The position numbers were made by a program, and so were the translations under genes. From Promicromonospora iranensis (GTDB lineage Bacteria > Actinomycetota > Actinomycetes > Actinomycetales > Cellulomonadaceae), in contig NZ_JAJQQP010000009.1 of assembly GCF_028994805.1 (NCBI RefSeq), positions 62,001 to 126,000 of the forward strand: DNA of 64,000 nt, written 5' to 3'. The notes under the pieces are model-generated. The model worked only from the letters and a program-made list of their open reading frames with translations, had not been told where the DNA came from and searched no databases. The number at the start of each line of letters is the position of its first letter. Within the stretch, counting starts at the first letter, position 1. Of the stretch, positions 57,053 to 64,000 are shown in pieces.

Positions 57053-59521
57053 ATGAAGGCGTCCAGACGCAGACGTCGTCACAGGTTCCCAAGGATGCGG
57101 AGCATCGCGGTGGAGAACGAGGAGCGGCTCTACCTTCGGTACGCGTACAACGACCTGGTCAAGAACAAGGGCATCAATGCTGCCCTGGTCGTCACCCTGG
57201 TCCTCAGCGCTTTTCTCATGGCGACGGGTTCCATGGTGCTCGAGAGGCTGGCCGGCTCCATCAGCCGGCTGTCCGAGCAGGGCAAGCCCCCGGACTTCCT
57301 GCAGATGCACAAGGGGGAGTACGACCCGGCCGCGCTGACGCGGTTCGCGGCGGACCACGAGTCCGAGATCGACGCGTGGCTCGTCGAGGAGATGCTCGGT
57401 TACGACAGCGCCTCCTTGTCCTGGTCCCGCCCGGACACCGGCGAGAACGGTGACCTGGCCGCCAGCCGGATCGACAACCTCTTCGTCACCCAGAACACGG
57501 AGTTCGACTTTCTGGTCGACCGGACCGGGACCGTCGTGGAACCGGCGGCCGGCGAGGTGTACGTCCCGGTCCTCTACCAGCAGCGGTACGGGCTCACGCC
57601 GGGGGACGTCCTCACGATCCGGACCGGCTCCGGGCCCTACGAGCTCGAGGTGCGGGGCGAGGTCAAGGACGCGCAGATGGCGGCCTCGCTCTCGCCGTCG
57701 TCCCGGTTCCTGATCCACCCCGAGGACTTCGAAGCGCTGGGACGGGCCGGCGGAGCGACGCCGGAGATCATCGTGGAGTATCGGCTGGCGGCCGACGGTG
57801 ACGCGAACGCGCTGCAGACGGCGTACGAGGGCGCGGGCGGACTGCCGACGAACGGCCAGCCGGTCACGGGCCCGCAGCTTCGGATCATCAGCATGATCAG
57901 CGACGGCCTCGTCGCGTTCGCGCTGGTGTTCGTCAGTCTGGTCCTGATCGTGATCGCGCTGCTCAACCTGCGCTTCGTCATCCGGGGAACGCTGGAGGAC
58001 GAGGTCCACGAGATCGGTGCGATGAAGGCGATCGGCATCCCGGACCGGGAGATCTCCAGGCTCTACCTGACGAAGTACAGCATCCTGGCGCTGGTCGGCT
58101 GCGTCGTCGGCGGTCTGCTCGCGATCGTCGCGGCGAACGTGCTGACGCACGGTATCCAGACGAGCTACGCACCGGCGCCGGTGGACGTCTGGACGTTCCT
58201 GGTGCCGCTGATCGCGCTCGCCGCCGTCTACGTGATCGTGGTCGGCATCTGCCGAGGCGTTCTGCGCGGGGTGCGGAGGATCGAGGTCGTGAACGCCCTC
58301 GTGCACGGCAGCACTCTCGACGAGAAGCAGGCCGCCCGCCGCACGAGGCGGCAGGCGCGCTGGGTGCGCCGGACGGGGCTGGTGTCATCCTCCGGAGCTG
58401 GTATCAACCGACGCCTGGCCGTGCTCGACCTGCGGGCCGAGGGCCGGGCATGGGTGTTGTTGCCGGTGGTGTTCGGCCTGACAGCGGTGCTGATCACGCT
58501 CCCGGCCAACATGGTCAGCACGTTCGAGAGCCCACGGTTCGTCACCTACATGGGTGTGCCGGAGCGTGATCTGCGCGCGGACGTGCAGTTCCAGGAGGAC
58601 GTCGATGGCGTCAAGGACCGGCTGGTCACCGCGATGGAGGATGACGACCGCCTCACCGACGTGCGCTCCTACGCCTCCGTCGACTACACCGCCGACAGCG
58701 AGGACGGGCCGGCGAGGCTACGCGTCGAGGTCGGGAACCGGCCCGACGACGGAGGGATCCGGTTCAGCCAGGGTGGCCTGCCGCGGGACGGCCAGATCGC
58801 GTTGTCGGTCCTCAACGCGGACAGGTTCCGGGTGGGTGTCGGGGACGATCTGACGATCCACGACGGGGACCAATCGATCACCGTGCAGGTGAGCGGGATC
58901 TACCAGGACATCACCAGCGGCGGGCAGACCGCCAAGATGTCGGGCGACGTGACCGAGGGCGCCGCGGCCTACACCGTCTTCGCGGACCTGGCGGGCGACG
59001 GGGCGGACCCCGGCGGGATCGCCGACGAGTACGACGAACAGTTCCCGACCGGGGGTGTGAAGCCGACCCAGGAGTACGTGCGGGAGACCCTGGGGGTCCT
59101 GATCGACTCGATGCGGGCCGCGGCGTGGGTCGCGCTCGTGTTCGGCCTCGGGGTGGTCGTACTCATCACGAGCCTGTTCCTCAAGCTCCGGCTCGCGCGC
59201 GACCGGTCGAACATGGGCGTGCTGTCCGCGATCGGGTTCTCCGCCAAGGAGCTCGTGGGGCAGGTGCGGACCAAGACGCTGCTGGTGGTGGCCGCTGGAA
59301 CGGCGGCGGGTCTGGTGCTCGCGGCCACCGCGGGGCAGTCGTTGGCGAGCGCCGCTCTGACTGCCGTCCAGCTCGGGATCACGGATCTGACGTTCATCCC
59401 GAACCCGTGGCTCGTGTACGTGCTGTACCCGCTGCTCCTGCTCGGGGCGGGGTACTTCGGCGTCGCGGTGCTCACGGCCGGCGTCCGGCGTGCCGACAAG
59501 AGCGAATGGATCCGACGATGA
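57053..59521 (+). CDS. ABC transporter permease, FtsX-like, two-block type
   Basis: An 822-residue membrane protein with two FtsX blocks. Helix 1 (INAALVVTLVLSAFLMATGSM), an extracytoplasmic domain, helices 2-4 (ALVFVSLVLIVIALLNLRFVI...), then a second such unit (VLLPVVFGLTAVLITLPANMV through LVYVLYPLLLLGAGYFGVAV). This is the MacB/LolCDE-like export or signal type rather than an importer. ATG 57053 is used, but ATG 57095 and GTG 57110 are also possible, and YLRYAYNDLVKNKG just after them is the usual beginning of such permeases. The stop overlaps or adjoins the ATPase start. Substrate unknown: peptide, lipid or antibiotic efflux are all possible. Confidence 0.88.
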   Translation: MKASRRRRRHRFPRMRSIAVENEERLYLRYAYNDLVKNKGINAALVVTLVLSAFLMATGSMVLERLAGSISRLSEQGKPPDFLQMHKGEYDPAALTRFAADHESEIDAWLVEEMLGYDSASLSWSRPDTGENGDLAASRIDNLFVTQNTEFDFLVDRTGTVVEPAAGEVYVPVLYQQRYGLTPGDVLTIRTGSGPYELEVRGEVKDAQMAASLSPSSRFLIHPEDFEALGRAGGATPEIIVEYRLAADGDANALQTAYEGAGGLPTNGQPVTGPQLRIISMISDGLVAFALVFVSLVLIVIALLNLRFVIRGTLEDEVHEIGAMKAIGIPDREISRLYLTKYSILALVGCVVGGLLAIVAANVLTHGIQTSYAPAPVDVWTFLVPLIALAAVYVIVVGICRGVLRGVRRIEVVNALVHGSTLDEKQAARRTRRQARWVRRTGLVSSSGAGINRRLAVLDLRAEGRAWVLLPVVFGLTAVLITLPANMVSTFESPRFVTYMGVPERDLRADVQFQEDVDGVKDRLVTAMEDDDRLTDVRSYASVDYTADSEDGPARLRVEVGNRPDDGGIRFSQGGLPRDGQIALSVLNADRFRVGVGDDLTIHDGDQSITVQVSGIYQDITSGGQTAKMSGDVTEGAAAYTVFADLAGDGADPGGIADEYDEQFPTGGVKPTQEYVRETLGVLIDSMRAAAWVALVFGLGVVVLITSLFLKLRLARDRSNMGVLSAIGFSAKELVGQVRTKTLLVVAAGTAAGLVLAATAGQSLASAALTAVQLGITDLTFIPNPWLVYVLYPLLLLGAGYFGVAVLTAGVRRADKSEWIRR

Positions 59522-59532
59522 GAGGACAACTC

Positions 59533-60303
59533 ATGGACCAGGCAGCGGTGACCTTGGAGTCACACGAGCTGAGCAAGACGTATTTCTCCACGGAACCGCC
59601 GACCGAGGTCCTGCGCGGCATCGACCTGTCCGTGCGCGCCGGCGAGTTCCTCGTCGTCATGGGCACATCCGGGTCCGGCAAGTCCACGCTGCTGTACAGC
59701 ATCAGCGGCATGGACCGGCCCACCAGCGGGAACGTCACGCTGGAGGGCCGGGAGCTCACCTCGCTCGGCGACACGGAGATGAGCAAGGTCCGCCTGACGC
59801 GGATGGGTTTCGTGTTCCAGCAGCCGCACTTCCTGGGCAACCTGGAAGTGCGGGACAACATCCTTCTGCCCGCCCTCAGGGCGGCGCCCAAGCAGGGCCG
59901 GGAGGCCGCGATCTCGCGGGTGGACGCGCTGATGGAGCGGTTCGGCATCACGCACATCAGGAGTCACGGGATCACCCAGGTCTCCGGTGGGCAGCTGCAG
60001 CGCGCCTCGATCTGCCGGGCGCTGGCCGGCGAACCGTCCGTGCTGTTCGCGGACGAGCCCACGGGTGCGCTGAACAGCAGCATGACCGCCGAGGTCATGG
60101 ATGCGTTCACCGACGTGCACCGCGACGGCACCACGATCGTCATGGTGACCCATGACCCCGGCGTCGCCGCCCGCGGCGAGCGCGTCATCTACCTGCGCGA
60201 CGGCACCGTCGAGGCCGCGCGCGAGATCGGGCGCTGGGAGCCTGACACGGCGCGCCGTCGCGAGGACGACCTCCTGGCGTGGCTCAGGGACCTGGGCTTC
60301 TGA
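59533..60303 (+). CDS. ABC transporter ATPase for the FtsX-type permease (MacB/LolD-like)
   Basis: A 256-residue ATPase. Walker A VMGTSGSGKSTLLYS, Q-loop GFVFQQPHFLGNL, signature VSGGQLQRASICRAL, Walker B VLFADEPTGALNS and H-loop VMVTHDPGVAARG are intact; the SGMDRPTSGNVTLEG and TGALN sequences put it in the LolD/MacB group. ATG 59533 has AGAGGA at ideal distance; ATG 59518 (overlapping the permease stop) would add five residues. It is the partner of the upstream permease. Confidence 0.92.
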   Translation: MDQAAVTLESHELSKTYFSTEPPTEVLRGIDLSVRAGEFLVVMGTSGSGKSTLLYSISGMDRPTSGNVTLEGRELTSLGDTEMSKVRLTRMGFVFQQPHFLGNLEVRDNILLPALRAAPKQGREAAISRVDALMERFGITHIRSHGITQVSGGQLQRASICRALAGEPSVLFADEPTGALNSSMTAEVMDAFTDVHRDGTTIVMVTHDPGVAARGERVIYLRDGTVEAAREIGRWEPDTARRREDDLLAWLRDLGF

Positions 60304-60362
60304 TCCGAGCCGTGGGTCCGTCGGTGCGGGACCTTCCCCGCTGTGAACGTAGGGTCGTCGGC

Positions 60363-61004
60363 ATGACGTGGCGAAGCGACAGTTCCGATCAGCCTCAAGG
60401 AGCGTCTGACGCCCGTCCCCCTGGCGGAGCGCGGCTGGTCGCATCGGCCCCACGGGCCGACGGCCCCGGCACCACGTCCCTCGGGGACGACTGGGTACCG
60501 GGCCAGGACGGCATCCGCGAGCGCTCGGCGGCGCGCGTCATCCTGATGGACGCCGACGGCCGGGTGCTCGTGGTGCGCGGGCACGACGTGAACCAGCCGG
60601 AACGGTCCTGGTGGTTCACGGTGGGCGGCGGCATCGACGCGGGGGAGACCCCGGAGCAGGCCGCGCTGCGCGAGACCCACGAGGAGGTGGGTATCGCCCT
60701 GGAGGCGGGCGACCTGGTCGGTCCCGTGCTCACGCGGACCGGCATCTTCGAGTTCTTCGCCGAGACGTGCCGCCAGTACGAGGTCTTCTACCTCGCGCGG
60801 ACGCCGGAGGCGGTGGAGGTGACGACCGCCGGCTGGACCGCCGCCGAGCGCGAGCTGCTCGACGAGATGGCCTGGCTGACGGCGGACGAGCTGCGCGAGC
60901 AGCCGCTGGAGGTGTTCCCGCCAGAACTGCCTGACGTCGTCGACGGGCTCGTGGCGGGCTGGGACGGACAGGTGCGGCACCTGGGCGAGCAGTTCGACGA
61001 CTGA
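60363..61004 (+). CDS. NUDIX hydrolase
   Basis: A 213-residue pyrophosphohydrolase. The Nudix box GGGIDAGETPEQAALRETHEEVGI fits GX5EX7REUXEEXGU. A low-complexity Pro/Ala/Gly N-terminus (about 45 residues) precedes the domain (RSAARVILMDADGRVLVVRGHDV). Substrate not readable; nucleotide-sugar, NADH or modified nucleotide are all open. Confidence 0.9.
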   Translation: MTWRSDSSDQPQGASDARPPGGARLVASAPRADGPGTTSLGDDWVPGQDGIRERSAARVILMDADGRVLVVRGHDVNQPERSWWFTVGGGIDAGETPEQAALRETHEEVGIALEAGDLVGPVLTRTGIFEFFAETCRQYEVFYLARTPEAVEVTTAGWTAAERELLDEMAWLTADELREQPLEVFPPELPDVVDGLVAGWDGQVRHLGEQFDD

Positions 61005-61032
61005 GGCGTGTCCGGTGAATCGCGGAGCCAGA

Positions 61033-61073
61033 GCACGGCGGGAGCCCTCACCCGGTGAGGGCCACCGCCGTGC
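61033..61073. terminator. Bidirectional terminator between NUDIX and protease genes
   Basis: Outer stem GCACGGCGG / CCGCCGTGC (61033-61041 / 61065-61073) encloses an inner stem GCCCTCACC / GGTGAGGGC. It separates the convergent NUDIX and S8 protease genes. Confidence 0.75.
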
Positions 61074-61089
61074 GTCAGCCGGACCTACC

Positions 61090-64000
61090 TCACTTCACCA
61101 GGTAGGCGCGCTCGGTCGTCTCCTTGACGGTGCCGCCCGCGGCGTCGGTCGCCGTCGCCCGCAGCGAGATCGCCGTGGTGCCGGCCGGGGCCTTCACCCT
61201 GGCGACGCCGTCGGACAAGGTCGCCTTGTGCCACGTGGCGCCGTCATCGGCGGACCAGCGCAGACCGGTCACCTTCGCGCCCTCGCCGCCGACCGCGTCG
61301 AGCGTCACCGTGGTGTTCCGCGGGGCGCGGCCCTTCCGGTCGATCCTGGCGACGTCGTACCGCACGTCGAGCAGGCTGCGCGCCTGCCCGTTCTGGGAGC
61401 CGCCCGGCTCGGCCCGGAAAGTCCACCTGCCGGACACCGATGCCCCGGTGTACCACTGGTCCGACCAGCGGGCGCCGTCGAACTTCACCACGTACCGAGC
61501 GCCGTCGGCAGGCATCTCCAGGTCGGTGAAGTTCGTGGGCTCGTCGGAGATCTTCTTGCCGTCCTGCCACACGGCGAGTCGCAGGTCGTCGGGGGCGTAC
61601 GGCAGGCTCAGGTGCCCGTCCGAGTCGGAGAACCCGCCCTGGATCGTGAGCACGTCGTCGTTCTGGGTGAGCTTCCCTGCCGGGGAGTGCGGGGCGCCCG
61701 CGAAGGTGGTCGCCGCTTCCTGCCCCGGCTCGTAGGCGGTGAAGTCCGTGGCGAACTGGCCCACGCCGTTGCCGTCGGAGGAGTAGACGTGGACCTCCTT
61801 CATCCACTGGACGCCCTCGGCGTTCACGTACTCGGTACGGGTCCCGCGCTCGACCGGGTACAGGTACATGCCCCCGGGACTCATCCCGTCGGGAACACCC
61901 CACCAGCCCTCCGTCTGGGTGCCGCCGGGCATCGGTGCGGCATACGTCGTCGCGAGCGTGGCCAGGTCGTCCTGCCACACGGTGAACTTACCGGTCCGCA
62001 CCGCGGGCTGCCGGAAGAGCAGGTCGTAGGTGTACGACGGCGGCTGGGTGCCCTCGGTCGGTTCGGACAGCTCGTACCCGAGAACCAGATCGAACGTGCC
62101 GACGCTCACGGCCTCGGTCGGGAGGACGAACACGTCGCCGCTCTCGGCGGAAGCCCCGAATATCAACGGGTCGCCGTTCGCGGCGGCCCGTGTTCCGTCG
62201 ACAGTGATCATGTCGGTCGTGGCATCGCGCGGCGTGGTGGCCGACACCGGGAGTCCCTTGCGGGCGTCCAGGCTGAGGGTGGTATCACCGTCTACGGTGA
62301 TCTCCGGCACGAAGGCGGCCACGGTCTGCGTGAGCGCGTTGTTCTTGCCGTACCGGAGCATCATGGAGCTGACCGAGTAGGTTCCTGCCGGGACCTGGAA
62401 CGTCCACCCACGGCTCTCGTCTCCGTCGGCCATGTGGATCTCGTCGAGCGCCTCGCGGTCGTGGGCGTCCGTGATCCCCGCGAACGTGAAACCCGTGAAC
62501 GGCTTGCCGTTCCGTCCGGTCTGCTCGACCGTCAGGTCGAACATCTCGGGCTGCCTGACCCAGCCCACCGGGGTCCGTACGGTGGTCCCGCCGTCGCTGG
62601 TCGCGAGGACGGTGCCGCTGTAGCGACCCAGGTCGCCGGCGGCGCGGTCGACGGTGACGTCTACGGTCGCGGTACCGCGGGCCGGGACGGTCACGGTGCT
62701 GCGGGAGAGCTCGGCCGCGCCCGACGGTGCACCGTCCGGCCCCGTCACCGCCAGCTCGAGGACGAGCTCGACGGCGTCGGTGGCGGTGTTGCGATATGTG
62801 ACGGTGTCCGACGCCGTGCCCTCGTGGGGGTACTCGAATGTCCCGAAGGACACCGATGCGGGGCTGGCCGTCACGTTCTGGTCCAGGGCCGAGGGGATGT
62901 GGATGCGTCCGGCGCCCTCCTCCCACACGGTGGCGCCGTTGGTGTCCGCCGAACCCATGAGCAGGGCCTTGGCCTGCTCGGGAGCGAGGTCGGGGCGCTG
63001 TTGCAGCAGGACGGCGGCGGCACCGGCGACGTGCGGGGCAGCCATGGAGGTACCGCCCAGCGCGGCATGCCGGTCGTCGACCACGTCGCCGAGGGTGGTT
63101 CCGGCGGCGCGCGCCGCGACGATGCCGACGCCGGGGGCGGTCACGTCGGGCTTGATCGCGCCGTCGGTGCGCGGCCCGCGGCTGGAGAAGTCCGCGAGGG
63201 CGTCGCCGTCGTCCACCGCGCCGACCGTCAGGGCCGACGACGCGGCGGCCGGCGCCCCGATCGTCTCGAGCTCACCGTCGTTGCCGGCGGCGACGACGAA
63301 CAGCGCGCCGTGCTGCTCGGTGAGCTGGTCGAGCGCCACGGACATCGGGTCGGTGCCGTCCCCGTACTCCCTCGTGCCCAGAGACATGTTGATCACGTCG
63401 GCGCCCTGTTCGGCGGCCCACTCCATGCCCTCGATGATCGTGGAGATCTCGCCGCTGCCGTCGTCGCCGAGGACCTTGCCGATGATGAGGTCCGCGCCGG
63501 GCGCCATGCCCGAGTTGTCGCCGTCGGACGCCTCTCCCGATCCCGCCACCGTGGCGGCGACGTGGGTGCCGTGGCCGTCCCTGTCGATGACATTCTCCCC
63601 GCCGGAGAAGTCCTTCGTGGCAACCACTGCCTCATCCAGGTCGGGGTGGGTCTCGTCGATGCCGGTATCCAGCACCGCGACCTTGACGCCCTTCCCGGTG
63701 AACCCGGACTCCCACGCCTCCGGCGCGCCGATCTGGGGCGCCGAGTCCACGTCCAGCGCGTGCACGGGAGCGTCCAGCCACACCCGCTCGATCGCGAGGC
63801 TGGCCGCGCTGGCCCTGGTGGACGCGCCGGACTCCTGGGCGCGCAGCACCGCGAGCAGCTCCGGACCGTGGGTGGCGTCCAGGTCGTCCGCGACCGCGCC
63901 GGCCGACTCCAGCCGGCGCTCCGGGGAGACGCCCGCCGCCCGCCATGCCGTGGACGCTGCCAGGGTCGCGGGACCGCTTGCCCTCGCGGGTGCCGCCTGC
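61090..64000 (-). CDS. Secreted subtilisin-like (S8) serine protease, N-terminus cut by window end
   Basis: About 970 residues are visible; the signal peptide and first codons lie beyond base 64000. The frame begins within an Ala/Thr-rich leader region (PARASGPATLAASTAW) and propeptide, then the S8 domain with catalytic Asp (VAVLDTGIDETHPDL), His (RDGHGTHVAATVAGS) and Ser (LGGTSMAAPHVAGAAAVLL). The long C-terminal half (about 550 residues) has beta-rich segments of the type seen in large actinomycete S8 proteases (for example LVLGYELSEPTEG and a final TGLRWSADDGATWHKATLS-like segment). It would act outside the cell in protein degradation. No LPXTG anchor. Confidence 0.92.
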   Translation of the reverse strand, partial: QAAPARASGPATLAASTAWRAAGVSPERRLESAGAVADDLDATHGPELLAVLRAQESGASTRASAASLAIERVWLDAPVHALDVDSAPQIGAPEAWESGFTGKGVKVAVLDTGIDETHPDLDEAVVATKDFSGGENVIDRDGHGTHVAATVAGSGEASDGDNSGMAPGADLIIGKVLGDDGSGEISTIIEGMEWAAEQGADVINMSLGTREYGDGTDPMSVALDQLTEQHGALFVVAAGNDGELETIGAPAAASSALTVGAVDDGDALADFSSRGPRTDGAIKPDVTAPGVGIVAARAAGTTLGDVVDDRHAALGGTSMAAPHVAGAAAVLLQQRPDLAPEQAKALLMGSADTNGATVWEEGAGRIHIPSALDQNVTASPASVSFGTFEYPHEGTASDTVTYRNTATDAVELVLELAVTGPDGAPSGAAELSRSTVTVPARGTATVDVTVDRAAGDLGRYSGTVLATSDGGTTVRTPVGWVRQPEMFDLTVEQTGRNGKPFTGFTFAGITDAHDREALDEIHMADGDESRGWTFQVPAGTYSVSSMMLRYGKNNALTQTVAAFVPEITVDGDTTLSLDARKGLPVSATTPRDATTDMITVDGTRAAANGDPLIFGASAESGDVFVLPTEAVSVGTFDLVLGYELSEPTEGTQPPSYTYDLLFRQPAVRTGKFTVWQDDLATLATTYAAPMPGGTQTEGWWGVPDGMSPGGMYLYPVERGTRTEYVNAEGVQWMKEVHVYSSDGNGVGQFATDFTAYEPGQEAATTFAGAPHSPAGKLTQNDDVLTIQGGFSDSDGHLSLPYAPDDLRLAVWQDGKKISDEPTNFTDLEMPADGARYVVKFDGARWSDQWYTGASVSGRWTFRAEPGGSQNGQARSLLDVRYDVARIDRKGRAPRNTTVTLDAVGGEGAKVTGLRWSADDGATWHKATLSDGVARVKAPAGTTAISLRATATDAAGGTVKETTERAYLVK

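Overview
The window is 64 kb of very GC-rich DNA with strong G/C third-position bias, frequent GTG starts and 1-4 base stop/start overlaps. It carries a phosphatidylinositol-phosphate synthase / PIM acyltransferase / PimA cluster, a pdxS gene, and a large set of secreted plant-polysaccharide enzymes. This fits an actinomycete, most likely a cellulolytic member of the Micrococcales (Promicromonosporaceae or Cellulomonadaceae type). The family-level placement is inference; no rRNA gene is present.

Layout. 0-9.5 kb: end of an AraC-type regulator, GAPDH, a small tyrosine phosphatase, a DHFR-like reductase, a secreted GH64 beta-1,3-glucanase with a ricin-type lectin domain, an Asp-nucleophile alpha/beta hydrolase, a TetR-controlled pair of SMR efflux genes, tRNA-Val(CAC), an aminodeoxychorismate lyase, a second DHFR-like protein and a D-2-hydroxyacid dehydrogenase. 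9.5-24 kb: a carbohydrate locus with an ABC sugar importer (binding lipoprotein and two permeases, no ATPase), a LacI regulator, GH43 (exo-beta-1,3-galactanase-like), GH36, a second GH43, and two secreted proteins of the alginate-lyase superfamily. Five near-identical LacI-type palindromes sit at its promoters, so it looks like one regulon, possibly for uronic-acid-bearing arabinogalactan. 24-29 kb: pabB, then two copies of a Gly-Cys-Val tRNA cluster bracketing four genes. 29-33.6 kb: an MDR oxidoreductase with a divergent TetR, a phosphatase, a Na+/H+ antiporter and a small helical protein. 33.6-40.7 kb: thrS, HIT protein, PIP synthase, PIM acyltransferase, pimA, a LemA-like protein and pdxS in one tight block. 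40.7-48 kb: an accessory region with a hypothetical membrane protein and a DUF4143 ATPase bracketed by a duplicated pdxS 3' end, then an alpha/beta hydrolase, a VOC protein, a deletion-inactivated SDR gene, a TetR remnant, a metallo-beta-lactamase-fold protein under a MerR-type promoter, and an unusual SDR with a Cys4 motif. 48-53.6 kb: two secreted biomass enzymes, a CBM35-PL11 rhamnogalacturonan lyase and a GH48-FN3-CBM2 cellobiohydrolase. 53.6-64 kb: a CrtA-like protein, HrpB helicase, an FtsX-type ABC exporter, a NUDIX hydrolase and a truncated S8 protease.

The most noteworthy points are the five-operator LacI regulon, four 22-bp phased direct repeats immediately ahead of the DUF4143 ATPase, and three places where a small cargo is bracketed by duplicated pieces of host sequence (tRNA cluster, pdxS 3' end, SDR fragment). 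All reading is by eye from sequence; no database search was possible.
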